Below are positions 47,274-59,316 of a stretch of 64,000 nucleotides of DNA, one piece after another. A model generated the notes under the pieces. That model did not search any database and was not told the DNA's origin. It was given only the letters and a program-made list of their open reading frames with translations. The DNA is taken from NCBI RefSeq assembly GCF_902806685.2, contig NC_048539.1, positions 14,920,378 through 14,984,377 of the forward strand, in the 5' to 3' direction. The position numbers and the translations under genes are program-made. The DNA comes from Maniola hyperantus (lineage: Eukaryota > Arthropoda > Insecta > Lepidoptera > Nymphalidae). Position 1 is the stretch's first letter. Every line of letters starts with the position of its first letter.

Positions 47274-49362
47274 TATATGTATTTTGAACTCGTGTTACTA
47301 ATTAAATGGGAGTCAAAGTGAGGAAATCAAAACTAAAAAACATTTTTTAGTTCTTAATACTTTCAGTGACGCGACGTCTGCCCCTGACGAGGTGATAATC
47401 CGAAAATGCCGATAAAGGTGCTAACAACCTCGTCAATTCGTAAACAGCCAATAAAATTGCCGAGTTAACAATGCAAGTGTAGATGTCACTTATTTAGAAC
47501 TAGCTGACTCATCTTGGGTTCGCACGAATGCCGAATGGACCAAAAATCAAAATGTAAATTAATCAAAGAAAATATTTTTTTTATAATGATCAGTGAAATC
47601 TGCATTCAAATTCAATAAGCTTAGAAGTTGCACTTAATCAATATTGGACAAACGCTGACTGAAATTATAGAAGAGAATTATGAACACAATCAAGGTTTTT
47701 ATGAACAGAAAGTTCTTGACAGAGTTTTTACTACTATTATTAAACTATGTTCGTACTCTTTTATAGTAGAATCTATTTAATTTTTAAAGAATATTAGCCA
47801 AGTTGATTCCCCTGTCCACTCTAACTAAGCGCTAAGTTTGTGCTAGGAGTAGGTACGACAATAGTACAACGGGTAGGCTTTGAGCCGGTGATTTCAGTCC
47901 GCTTCTTTAACCGTTGAGCTTTTGAGCGTCCTATAGAAAGAAAATTAATTTAATGACATTGTAACTAAAAGACGTTGTAGATAAATAACATTTCAGATAT
48001 ATTTGTACAATGAATGGTTGGCCCAAAAAAGTGTTGACCTCTCGAGGTCGTGTTCAATCGAAAAAGTTAATTTTAACTCAATCTTTGCCTTGGATTGAGT
48101 TTTTTCCCCTTGAAAAAACTTGTTTCGATGTATTTACGATAAAAATTAAAGGTTTAATAAAAAGTGTCATTCACCGATTTCGTTAAGTACTTACAAATGC
48201 GTATGATAACCATTTATTTAATTTTTGGAGCGACACCTAACGGATTTTTGCAGGTCTGTTAGCTTCTGTTCCATTGTACAGTTCGAAAGTTAAAGAATGC
48301 TCTACCAGATATAACAATAAACAATAGTTGTATGTCAATGACATACATTACCGCTATTGTAGTCCTGGTTTTGGTCAACTGTAAGTGATACTGATGGCAC
48401 TGATGACAATTAATGAATGCAACACCGTTCGTACTGTTGACATATTATACTAGAGGTACTGATTTATAGACGCCGCTCTAACTAAAAGCTGTAATATAAA
48501 ATGAATTAAAACCCGTAGCTAAAACGCGTAATAGATATATTGTTATGCACGGATTGGTCGTATTATGTGTGCAGCGTTGACCGTATGGTCGACACGGCAC
48601 ATTTCCTATTATATAATGCTAGTATAGTGCGGCTAACGCGTACCCTCGCGCCGGCGCGGGCGGGCTAGCGTCATTCGCCTAGTTTCACAATGCTCATCCA
48701 CCAGTCGTTTTCACTTTTTCGCTGTCAAGAACGCGCGCGAACGATAAACAAACTAACGTTTTGGCCGTCACTGCTAACTCGATACGCAGACACAAATCAT
48801 AACAGCCAAGTATCAACGACACAATATAGCTTCTAACACCTTAGTTTCTAAGTTCTAATTGCATGAATACCTAGGCCAAACCTACGATGGAGTTTGCCAT
48901 ATAATTTGAATTTACTAGCGAGAGAGAAGGTTATCCATTAGCAGACCATACATTGCAATATGAGCCCTACCCACCTATGATACAATTGCAATTAAGTGCT
49001 CTAGGATTTGCTATAAAGCCTTTATCGTTCACCGAGTGCTGTTGTAGAAACGTCGAGGCTGGTCATTGACCTTTTTTGGCACATACGCTAACGAAACAAA
49101 AGACTTAATTTTAATAAAGACATTAGAGGAACCTTGATTTGCAATTGTTATGTATTGCAATTCAAGTGATTACGATATCATATTAAATGCATACGTATTT
49201 TTTCTATTGGTTTTAAATTGCTGATCGTTCATTTGATGATGCTTTTGTGGAAATCAATAGATTTAAATCGGTAAACTTTACTGCTATTGTAAATTTAGCG
49301 TTAATGTTACATTTTTGTACACATAGACGAAATTAAGCTAATAGCTACGATTTTATATTAAA

Positions 49363-49568
49363 CTAGCTTATGCTCGCGACTTTATCCGCGTGGACTACAC
49401 AAATTTCAAACCCCTTAGGGGTTGAATTTTCAAAAATCCTTTCTTAGTGGATGTTAGATATCTGCATGCCAAACAGCCCGATCCGTTCAATAGTTTGAGC
49501 TGTACGTTGATAGATCAGTCAGTCAGTCAGGCAGTCAGTCAGTCAGTCAGTCAGTCAGTCAGTCAGTC

Positions 49569-49600
<32 letters not shown>

Positions 49601-49660
49601 AGTCAGTCAGTCAGTCAGTCAGTCAGTCAGTCAGCTTTTTTCTTTATATAGGTATTTAGA
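49363..49660 (-). mobile_element. Helitron-like element, family H1, with expanded microsatellite
   Basis: Minus-oriented copy: CTAG at 49363-49366 and TC end at 49660-49659. The GACT tract has grown to about 119 bp (49516-49634), far longer than in sister copies. Confidence 0.7.
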
Positions 49661-49771
49661 CAAAATGGTATTGCATTATCCCACACTTAGTGTGAAATTA
49701 TATATTTCGGTGGATTTGGCGGTACTTTATATGTGAAATTGTAAAACCGAAGCATTGTTTGGAGCTCAGTA

Positions 49772-50058
49772 CCCGTAGTATAAGATTTTACGTCACACCA
49801 AACGTTGCTAGAATTCGAGAGTCGAAACACTTCTGCGTTATAGTAAACTGGATCTTAAACCCCTTGTTTTAAAGCTCAAGTTTGTCTACACATCTACAGC
49901 CAGCGCTCCAAGCGGAAACCTTGCGAAATTGAAATCAGTGGCATTGAATTTTTGACTTCAATTCAAGGCTCTTTAGGTCCATTTTACTTTGATGTTATTG
50001 TGTTTCGATTCTCGAATTCTAGCAACGTTTGGTGAGACGTAAAATCTTATACTACGGG
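49772..50058. mobile_element. MITE M5, copy A
   Basis: TA|CCCGTAGTATAAGATTTTAC ... GTAAAATCTTATACTACGGG|TA, arms of over 45 bp, total 287 bp. Confidence 0.65.
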
Positions 50059-50198
50059 TACAGAGAATTGCTTACTTGTCATAATAATGGTGCGATTGCG
50101 GAGGCTGACATTGCCTCTCACTGGCACACGTAACATAAGTTACGCAAAAGGTCTTTACCCTTGTTTATTTGGGACAACTTTAAGATGTTTTAATCACT

Positions 50199-50835
50199 AT
50201 CCATATTATAAATGCGAAAGTGTGCTTGTTTGTTGATTTATTGGTTTGTTGGTTGGCCTTCAATCACGTCGCGACGGAACAACGCATCAACTTGATTTTT
50301 TTCATGGTTATAGTTAAAAGACCTGCTGCTGCTGCAGAGTAACATATGTAATTTTTGGGGTCCCGTACCTCAAAAGGAAAAACCCTTATACCCTTATAGG
50401 ATCACTTTGTTGTCTGTCTGCCTGTCTATCGGTCTGTCAAAAAACCTACAGGGTACTTCCCGTTGACCTAGAACCATGAAATTTGGCAGGTAGGTAGGTC
50501 TTATAGCAGGCATTAGGGGAAAAATCTGAATATTACATAGTAGTGGTCATGAACTAAAAATAAGTATTTTCAATTTTCGAAGTAAGATAACTATGTATAT
50601 CAAATGGGGTATCATATGAAAGGGCTTCATCTGTGCATTCTTAAACAGTTTTTTATTTATTTTTATGCTTTTTGAATTATCGTGCAAAATGTCGAAAAAA
50701 TACGACTTGTACGGAACCCTCGTTGCGTGAGCGTGACACGCACTTGGCCGGTTTTTTAGCCCAGAAAATTAAATAGTTCCCACGGAATTTTTAAAAATCT
50801 AAATGCATGCGGACGAAGTCGTGGGTATTAGTTAG
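50199..50835 (+). mobile_element. Helitron-like H2 copy split by an R1 insertion
   Basis: TCCATATTATAAATGCG start, halves 50199-50345 and 50759-50835, ending cggacgaagtcgtgggtatt agTTAG. Confidence 0.6.
50357..50758 (-). repeat. R1 repeat inserted in a Helitron-like copy
   Basis: Minus-oriented copy (ggtcccgtacctcaaaagg ... cacttggccggtttttt). The flanks 50199-50345 and 50759-50835 are the two halves of a family H2 Helitron-like element, so R1 landed within it. Confidence 0.8.
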
Positions 50836-50970
50836 TTTAAAATATTAGCACTAAGCTATTGAGTAACGAGGCCTCACACTGCGCTTCATTACTCGTCAAT
50901 ACTACAACCTTGTGATAATCTCCCAATCGCATTTCAATTCACGTTTAGGCAACATGACAACATGTCAGTA

Positions 50971-51256
50971 CGCTTGGTATAAGATTTTACGTTTCACCAA
51001 CGTTGCTAGAATTCGAGAGTCGAAACACAATATCGTCAAAGTAAAATGGACCTAAAGACCCTTGAATTGAAATCAAAAATTCAATGGCCACTGATTTTAA
51101 TTTCGCATCGTTTCCACTTGGAGCGCTGGCTGTAGGTGTGTAGACAAACTTGAGCTTTAAAACAAGGCCGTTAAGATCCAGTTTACTATAACGCGGAAGT
51201 GTTTCGACACTCGAATACTATCAGCGTTGGTGAAACAAAAAATCTCTTACTAAGCG
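50971..51256. mobile_element. MITE M5, copy B
   Basis: TA|CGCTTGGTATAAGATTTTAC ... CTTACTAAGCG|TA. Its centre is inverted relative to copy A. Confidence 0.65.
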
Positions 51257-51423
51257 TACAGAGCTTTTAGCAGTTTCTACGTTCGTAATTAACACCTTTT
51301 TTTTTATTTCAACAGATCTAACTTTCGTATAGTCTGTAAAAAATGGCTTCACCCGCGTCATTTAAACTCTATGGGTCAACTGTCATGTCAAAAGTACGGG
51401 TCACCTTTGAAATAAGGATTTAA

Positions 51424-51897
51424 GGGGACTCAGTTCGGTGCTTTCTTCATACAAACGTAGGAGGGAAATTACAACAATATTCGATATTGTACGCACAAAA
51501 CTAAGAATTATATCGATTTATCTCGTCATTATCTAGGTTTATTGATATATAAAACATTGAAAAAAATATTGATTTAAAAGTTACGTGGCTCAAAAGATTC
51601 CTATTTTAACACTAAATTAATGACAACTTTAGGCGTAAATAAATAAGATTAGGGCTAAGAAAATTCTAAAACAATTTATCATTAGACGTAGTTTATTTAT
51701 TCATTAGTTGAAATAACTTTACTTTGCAAACATAAATTCAGCAGTTTTTTCTCAAAAATACTTTTCCTAAACCCTTTTCGCGCGCTTGATTTCGGTGAAA
51801 ATCATCGTGCCTCTCAACTTTCTCATACAATGTCAAGTGAAAAGCAAACATGTTACCCACGTGCGCTGCCAATTTCGGTCGAGCGTCCTGCGTCACC
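51424..51897 (-). mobile_element. TTAA-flanked 474-bp MITE, copy 2
   Basis: Inverted relative to copy 1 and closely similar throughout. TTAA is present on both sides (51420-51423, 51898-51901). A degraded fragment may lie at 61664-61760. Confidence 0.65.
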
Positions 51898-52650
51898 TTA
51901 AATCGTACTTTTGACATGAAATTTGATACAAAAAGTTAAAATGGCGCGTGAGGAGTTAATAAATTTTACGCGTTATATATGAATAGTAAAGCGAAACTAT
52001 TTGTTTTTCATACTGTAATTGGGTTTTAGGAGAAACAGAGTAACCGAAATAGCTCAACGGGTTGCGAAACTGAAGAGGGAGAGGGGAGGGAGAAATATGC
52101 AGGGAACATACTTATACATACCTACATACTAAGAATTATTGATAAAAATTGATTTTATTTAACAGTTAAGTACTTTTTATTTTTGTGTCAATCCAGTGAA
52201 TGAAGAATGATGGATACAAATACATATTCATCATTCCTCAACAAAAAGTATTTTAATTAAAATAATCATTATGAAGTATTGTCATATGATTTATTGATCG
52301 TCCACAATACACTGAAATATTGTAACGCGGCCTTAAAGTGGGTGCGTTGAACACTTGCGCAAGGGGCCAGCCGTGCATCTTTGCGTAAGCGAGGCAATGT
52401 CACAGTTATGTAAATGTCGGTACTTTGACAGCTAAATCGCGAGGCTTCCTCTTCGTTTTATGTTATTCGAATTGATTTTGTAAAAATAATTGGGAATTGA
52501 ATTGAAATATGTAATTGGTATAGTTGGCAGATTATAAGGCTGAAAGTGCGAGTATATTTGCGAACTCTACGTCTAGTTACCAAAGTCGAAAATTATAGCA
52601 TCCACCGCCCACCGTCCAGGCAACCACGCCTCTTTTTAACTTCATCTTAA

Positions 52651-52871
52651 TCTAAATTATACATATTAAAGGAAAAGGTGACTGACTGACTGATCTATCA
52701 ACGCACAGCTCAAACTACCGAACAAATCGGGCTGAAATTTGGAATGCAGATAGCTATTATGACGTAGGCATCCGCTAAGAAAGGATTTTTGAAAATCCAA
52801 CCCCTAAGGGGATGAAATACGGGTTTGAAATTTGTGTAGTCCACGCGGACGAAGACGCGAGCATAAGTTAA
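52651..52871 (+). mobile_element. Helitron-like element, family H1
   Basis: TCTAAATTATACATATTAAA start, GACT tract, and a decayed terminus (ataagttaa in place of ataagctag). Confidence 0.65.
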
Positions 52872-53196
52872 TTATAATAATATAAGTAGTGAATGAGAAT
52901 CGTGTTTGAAGTAAGTATTACTGAATGTCTGAAGTTGAAATAAAACTATTGTTCCCAACATAGTTTGGCAAGTAAGTCTCAAGGTGAAAAGCATCATTTA
53001 TGATTTCTAAAGTTGAATCACACCAAGACCTAAGATTGACTTGTTTTCTTTTCACTTAGCTAAAAAGTGACGCAACGTTGAACATCAAAGAAGTATAGAA
53101 TAGATACATAGTAATAGAAATTATAGGAAGGTATACCATTTCAGACGGCCCGTGAGGTAGGGTTGCGGGAGGGTGATGAGGATTTCCCCACAAAGA

Positions 53197-53354
53197 ATAA
53201 ACCGGCCAAGTGCGAGTCAGGCTCGCGCACCGAGGGTTCCGTACTACGGGTTAGGTTTCTTGACAGACCGACAGACGGACAGACAGACAGACAGACAACA
53301 AAGTGATCCTATAAGGGTTCCGTTTTTCCTTTTGAGGTACGGAACCCTAAAAAG
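53197..53354 (+). repeat. R1 repeat, deletion derivative
   Basis: Left about 50 bp joined directly to the GACA array and right end; the middle about 300 bp is missing. Confidence 0.8.
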
Positions 53355-55407
53355 AGTGACAGTTGATGTAAAATTCTCCCGCGACTCGCAACCTACCAAG
53401 CCACGAGCTGTTTGAGTGGTATACCCACGGAAAAATGAACTGATCCCCTATTCCTTAAGTACACTTGTAATATTATAGAATATAATTAGTGGTTTCTTTA
53501 TCCAAATCATCAATCATGCAATTTTTTAATTACAACCTTTTCTCGCGGTAAGAAATTTTAACTGTTTACCCGTCAGTCTTAAATTAGGTTGAAAGTGATT
53601 AATAATTTTAAATATTTTATGCCGAAAGAATATGACTAATTCGCACAGTCTCTCGACAAATTGCACGCACCAGACAGACAGTGGAGCATAAAAATAAAAC
53701 TCCGCATACAAGGAGCATAAAGATGAATGATGTAAAATTATTTTGACAATGATACGGCCGTACCCGAGTAACGAGTACTAAGACAAATTTTAATAGCCCA
53801 TCTTTCAAAATGTGTTATTTATTGCGCTATTAACTTGAGAAAGCAGAGTCAGTTGAATATGTCTAACACAAAACATTAGGTAATTTTAAAATCATACAAA
53901 ATCAGAAAGAGATACTTTTCAATAGCTGAAAATATTGTTAATTTCAATTGCTTTTTACATTATTTTTAAAAATGGCTCGATCTATAGATATATCTCGATT
54001 TGAAAAGTGATGCAGCCTTAACTTAGGGTAAAGTATGTATGTATGTTATCGCGTTTAAGTTAATCTTTTTTATGCATTATAAGGAAAATTGCATCTGCCT
54101 CGTCCTGATCAATCCATCGCCGGCTTCCTTTGCGAACATTATGGAGAATCGAACCCAATCGAACCTTATCGACCGAATAGGAGGCGAACGTCTTAACCAC
54201 TAGGCTATCACGGCTCTTGCATCTGCGTAGAAAATACCTATTCTCTCTTGTCTTGACTTCTGACTTCTTAAAAAAACCAGCTGTGGATTGGGTTTCGAAC
54301 GACTAGGAACTAAGAAGTGAGTGGTTGAGTTTTGTGTGGCTGGGAATTGAGATCCGTCGAGAGGGTGTTAGGCCAGGTGCACGCGAGCTAGTCACGCGAT
54401 CAGCACAGTAAGTCAGTAATACACTGCTAAAGAAACCGAGGAAAACGCCTTCCGGGGTGAACGGCCGTGTTGCGTAAAGAGCTCAGTGGTGCAACATGTG
54501 CGCGCGCTCCTACCACTAGCGACATCTAACCACAACTTTCGTAACTTTACTGAGAAGACTGGCCCGCTTTTCCCGCTGAACTTAGCGGGTTTTTCTACGT
54601 TTTTACTCACCTGCTTGATAAAAACTTACACTTTTTAGTACTAGTATCTAAATTCTAAACTAATATTGCAAAGAGGTATTTGTAAGTTTATATTTAGGTA
54701 AAGTCATCTTGTGATGAGATTCTGAAAATTCTTTCACTAATCACTATAGACAGCTACATTATTCCAGAGTGCTATCACTATAATATTAACAATGCGCAAG
54801 TGTATTTGATGTTGATTTTTCCTTGAATCACGCCGCAACGGAGCAACGCACTGACGGTAATTTTTGAAAGGTTTTGTGAGCTGCAGAGTGACATAGGCTT
54901 TTTTTTATCCATCCCGGGAAACCAAAGAGTTCCCACAGGGTTTCTAAGAACCTTAATTGCGGCACAAAGTTAGAGTTCGAAGAAAAATAAATAAGATGCG
55001 TACCACTTATGCACGTTTTATAAATTTTTGTATGCTGAGTGCCTTAATTTAGGACTTTTGGCGAGTCTTGGATAAATGCCAGTGTGCAGTGAATAGTTTC
55101 AAGACTGTAAATAAACACGTGTTCATTGTAAAATATTGCGAATTGTTGGTCCGCAAAATGTAACGTGAGTGACGAAACGCAACTTAATTCCTAGGTCAAG
55201 GTTTGTCTTCTCTTCGAAATGGGAAAATTGCCACATACTGCCGACCTTAACTCGTGGTACCGCGAGTCTGCGTGTTGCGAAATATAAACGCTTTAACCGT
55301 TCTATAGGAACCGATATTCGGAACGCGTTTCTTTAATCGAAGAGTGGAATTTTTCAATTTCATGACTCACTTTCAGGGCGGTTGATTTTAAAGATATGAT
55401 TTTTAGT

Positions 55408-55755
55408 ACGACAGTTCATCATCATCCTCATCATCATCATCATCATAATCAACCTATCCTCGGCTCACTACAGAGCACAGGTCTCCTCTCAGAGTGTGTA
55501 GGGTTTTGACCATAGTCTACCACGCTGGCAAAGTGCGGTTTGGCAGACTTCACACACCTTTGAGAACATTATGGAGACCGCTCAGGCATGCAAGTTTTCT
55601 CACGATGTTTTCCTTTAACGTTAAAGCAAGTGATATTTTAATTACTTAAAAACGCACATAGCTCCGAATAGTTACAGGTGTGTGCCCGGGATCGAACCCT
55701 CGACCTTCTGATTAGGAGGCGGACGTCCTAACCATTAGGCGATCACAGCTTCAGG
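55408..55755 (-). mobile_element. tRNA-derived SINE S1 with long CAT/GAT tail
   Basis: Minus copy; the tail is the CAT repeat at 55408-55445, the head ends at agctgtgatcgcctaatgg. Confidence 0.75.
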
Positions 55756-56073
55756 ATAGTTGAACAAATATAAAATTAAATCTTACATACTCGTATATTT
55801 GAGAAGCTTAAGTTCGGTAGCAATTAAAACTCACATCTGTTTTCATAAAATTCTAGGAAGCTGTATTCCTTACTAGCTTATGCCTACGCCTACGACTTTC
55901 TCCGTTATATATTTTTTTGAATCTAAATATAACTAATAAAAACTCTTTGATTTTTTGGTATAAAAAGTAGTATATGTCACTCTCCAGGCCTTTAACTATA
56001 TCCATGCAAAGAATGACGTCGATCTGTTGCTCCGTTGTGGTGTAAAAAGTCAAACAAACTCACTTTCGCATCA

Positions 56074-56304
56074 CTAAATATATAAAAGGAAAAGGTGACT
56101 CACTGACTGAAATTGATCTATCACCGCACTGCTAAACTACTGAACGGATCAGGCTGAAAGATAGCTATTATGACGTAGACATCCGCTAAGAAAGGATTTG
56201 TGGAAATTCAACCCCTAAGGGGGTGAAGTAGGGGTTTGAAATTGGTGCAGTCCATGCGGATGAGCTCGCGGCATTGACTTATATGGCTCGCGGGCATAAG
56301 TTAG
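56074..56304 (+). mobile_element. Helitron-like element, family H1
   Basis: Left end ctaaatatataaaaggaaaa directly abuts another H2 fragment (55875-56073). The 3' end carries a duplicated gctcgcgggcataag and TTAG instead of CTAG. Confidence 0.6.
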
Positions 56305-56704
56305 TTTATAATTTTATGATTAGTGATAATAGTGATATTTTCTTTCTATTTACTAGTCTTTAAATCTGCATACCAATAGCTTATTTCCATATTTAACTTT
56401 AAAGTATTAGTTTTATTGTGAAGTTACTAAAGAAAATTGAAAGTCAGTTATACAACGAGCACCTGACAGCCGTGAAAGGCGCATGCGCGTCAGACGTCGT
56501 GGTCAAGGTTTTAAGTTTTGACTTCTTGCTTCACACGAGCTTGTTTTTTTGTTACTTGAACATTGAGCGGATGCCTACGTCATACATACATACAATCTGA
56601 ATGCCAAATTTCAGTTTGATCCATCCAGTAGTTTAAGCTGTGCGTTGATAGATCAGTCAGTCAGTCAGTCAACCTTTCCTTTTATATATATTTAGATTTT
56701 TGTA

Positions 56705-57050
56705 CCAGCTGATGCCCATGACTTCGCCCGCGTGGATTTAGGTTTTGCTGTTTCCGCTATCTTTTCCAACATATAAACCTAATTTCAAGATAGCTTGCAA
56801 TAGCAAACTATAGCTATAGTTAGGCATCATAGCATAAATCATCTACATGAATTTCAGTTTTTTCAAAATCCCACGGGATCACGGGATCATGGATTTTTCC
56901 GGGATTAAAAGTAGCCTTTGTGTTAATCCAGGGTATAAATCTATCTCCATTCCAAATTTTAGCCAAATTCGTTAAGTACTTTTCGCGTGAAAGAGTAACA
57001 AACATACACACAAACACATACAAATAAACTTTTGCCTGTATAATATTAGT
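56705..57050 (-). mobile_element. Helitron-like element, H2 related, long variant
   Basis: 3' side agctgatgcccatgacttcgcc, a body with extra sequence, and a 5' side near tataatattagtatg. Other fragments of the same group lie at 11470-11572, 14364-14400, 36543-36735, 38678-38790, 46800-46876, 54773-54960, 55875-56073 and 57690-57829, and one begins at 63922 and runs off the window. Confidence 0.55.
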
Positions 57051-57197
57051 ATGATTCTTGGTAGCAACATTTTTTACTATTAAAGTAAAATAAGTCTAGC
57101 ACGTCTGACAAGATTAAGTAGATACTTGCCATCATTATGTACTTAACTAGTCACATGTTTTTGTGTATTAAAATTAAACAAAATATTGACTCTCTTG

Positions 57198-57257
57198 AAA
57201 ATCTATTTTTATTTACAAGAAATCCATAGAGATTTCTCGTAAATAAAAATAGATTTT
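57198..57257. other. Near-perfect 60-nt hairpin
   Basis: Arms 57198-57224 and 57231-57257 are inverse copies with one mismatch, loop CATAGA. AT-rich. Could be a minimal foldback element or a small-RNA precursor. Confidence 0.5.
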
Positions 57258-57479
57258 TTGACGCAAACAAATATGAATTTTCCTCAAGATTTTTAGCTTT
57301 ATGTAAGAGATGGCGCAAAATCTAATTAAGAATTAATGAAAACATAACAAACATGAAAAGAAATGCTTAAAAACACAAAGGCAACCATATACAACGTTGC
57401 TAGGAAAAAACAACGAGTTCATGAAGAAAGTGACTTGGCATTGAAAGAAAAGTACAGTTATAAACGTGTAGCGAAGAGG

Positions 57480-57600
57480 TAAAAAGCTCTGAATGGAAAG
57501 CGAAAGTGAGCGCGGGTCTAGGCTTCGCGGGTGAACGTGCGAGCGGGACGGAAGACGGCGCGGGCGCAGCGGTACCGAACGTAATTTTTACGGTACTAGT
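57480..57600. promoter_or_regulatory. CpG-rich patch upstream of HR4
   Basis: gagcgggacggaagacggcg and neighbouring sequence are strongly GC-rich in an AT-rich setting, ending in gtaccgaacgtaatttttac. It could be a promoter or distal untranslated exon (inference). Confidence 0.2.
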
Positions 57601-57862
57601 TGTAGGTTCGGTGAACTTTTTACGGATGCATCGGTGAATATTTCTTTATTATCATCGCTTTTTTTTGTTTTAGGTTTGCTTATGCATACCCATATTATAA
57701 ATGTGAAAGTATGTTAGCTTGTTGGTTTGTTGGTTTGTCCTTCAATCACGTCGCAACAGAGCAACGAGTTGCCGTGATTTTTTGGGTGGGTATGGTTATG
57801 CGTGGTACGAAGTCGCGGGCATCAGCTAGTACACAATAATTATTCACTCACTAAATTCTTAG

Positions 57863-58025
57863 TATAAGTCTTACTTAGTAAATTGCTAATGCGCGTGGCC
57901 GCCATTTTAGTGGCGTCAGCACTTGAAGTTTCGAGCTGATATTTTTATTTCGGCTGACGTCAAAATGACGTCATTTCGATGTTAGTGAGACATGGTTCCA
58001 GCGCAATTGCAATTTGCGGGACTTT
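57863..58025. mobile_element. MITE M3, inverted copy
   Basis: Opposite orientation to 15661; TGACGTCA at 57955-57962 and 57966-57973. Confidence 0.6.
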
Positions 58026-59250
58026 TGAAACCATAAATATGTATAAGAAATAAGAATGGCAGCCATAAAGCATTCCATGAAAAGTGAGAGTGACTGTCTA
58101 GGCCGGCCGCGGCGGTAGCGGCCGCGGCGTGGGCGCTAACAGAGAGTGTAAGTCGTGATTACTTTGCTTGCGGTATAGTGTGTAGCTCCTATGAGACTTT
58201 AGTAATGATAGGTACTTCATCGATATGATCCCATGTTTTAAAGCGGTCTCAAAAAAAAAGCGGTGACAAAGCGAAGAAAGATATCGGCCCGCTAAGTGGA
58301 GGGTCCGAGGTTCTCTATACTTTCGGATTTATGTGCGTTTTAAGCAATTAATTTATATTATATCCCTTGCTACATATCACCGTTAAGGTGCAGGAAAACA
58401 ACGTAAGGAATCTTTCATGCCTGACCTGAGCGTGCTCCATAATGTTATATAATAAATAAATAAATATATAATTCTAATTCTGAGAGAAGACACGGGTCTT
58501 TTCAGTAATTGATAATAATGATGAAAATAATTTTCACAACATAAGCCAGCGCGACAACGCCTATACTTAGATGTACCTGCGATTTGAACACAGAGGTGCT
58601 ATACTTCATCTGTTTTTTTTTCAGATACAAATTAGCCTTTGACTGCAATCTCACCTGGTGGTAAGTGATGATGCAGTCTAAGATGGAAGCGGGCTAACCT
58701 GGAAGGGATATGGTAGTTTTTATGAAACCCACCCACACCCCTTTTGGTTTCTACACGGCATCGTACCGGAATGCTAAATAGCTTGGCGGCACGGCGTTGC
58801 AGGTAGGGTGGTAACTAGCTATGGCCGAAGCCCCCCCCCCCCCCCCAGACCAGACCAGAAATTTAGAAATTTGTTTGATGCAATCGCGACCACGCCCGCC
58901 TTCTTGTCAGTTAGTTAACGTGAACAAACACGTAGAAGGAGAATGAAATATAGCAAGATGATTATGATATATTTTTGTTTACTGTTATGCTGTTGTTCTT
59001 GTTATGCAAGCATTGTGAAAGTATTGGAGCACTGTTATCAGCAGACCTGGCATTCAAAGTAGAAACCCTCGTGGCTTTTGACATAATCATTTATTGTGTT
59101 GTCGACAGAGTATAAAATATCGATAAGAATGAGTAACAACACTAAGCTTACCGATCAGGTACCATAGACCAACCACTTTCTCTTTCGATTGCCGTTTATT
59201 GGGGCTCTTACATGGACAGCACACAAAGACACTATTACTGTACGTTTATA

Positions 59251-59316
59251 ATGAACCTGTTTCTGTGTGCATGGTTACATCACGTCGGTTCGGCTGACGC
59301 ATCCATGGAGCGAAAG
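59251..59316 (+). CDS. Weak candidate first exon with signal-like peptide
   Basis: ATG at 59251 reads MNLFLCAWLHHVGSADASMERK, a hydrophobic stretch then small residues suited to signal cleavage, and GAAAG is followed by gtcagg, a possible donor. The frame extends upstream to an ATG at 59212. No partner exon is visible to the window end. It may be chance. Confidence 0.2.

Larger units (their letters stand above)
44400..49320. other. Upstream intergenic region, part 1
   Basis: Contains the S1 SINE (45862), H2 copies (46800, 47055), an S3 fragment (47780) and a CpG-rich patch at 48640-48760 (gcgccggcgcgggcggg). No coding exon recognised. Confidence 0.4.

Noticed and set aside
49447..49659. Protein with a Ser-Gln-Val repeat
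   Set aside because: It is translation of the expanded CAGT tract in a Helitron-like element.
54413..54610. 65-codon minus frame with GC-rich codons
   Set aside because: No homology recognised and no splice sites supporting it; probably a repeat or chance.
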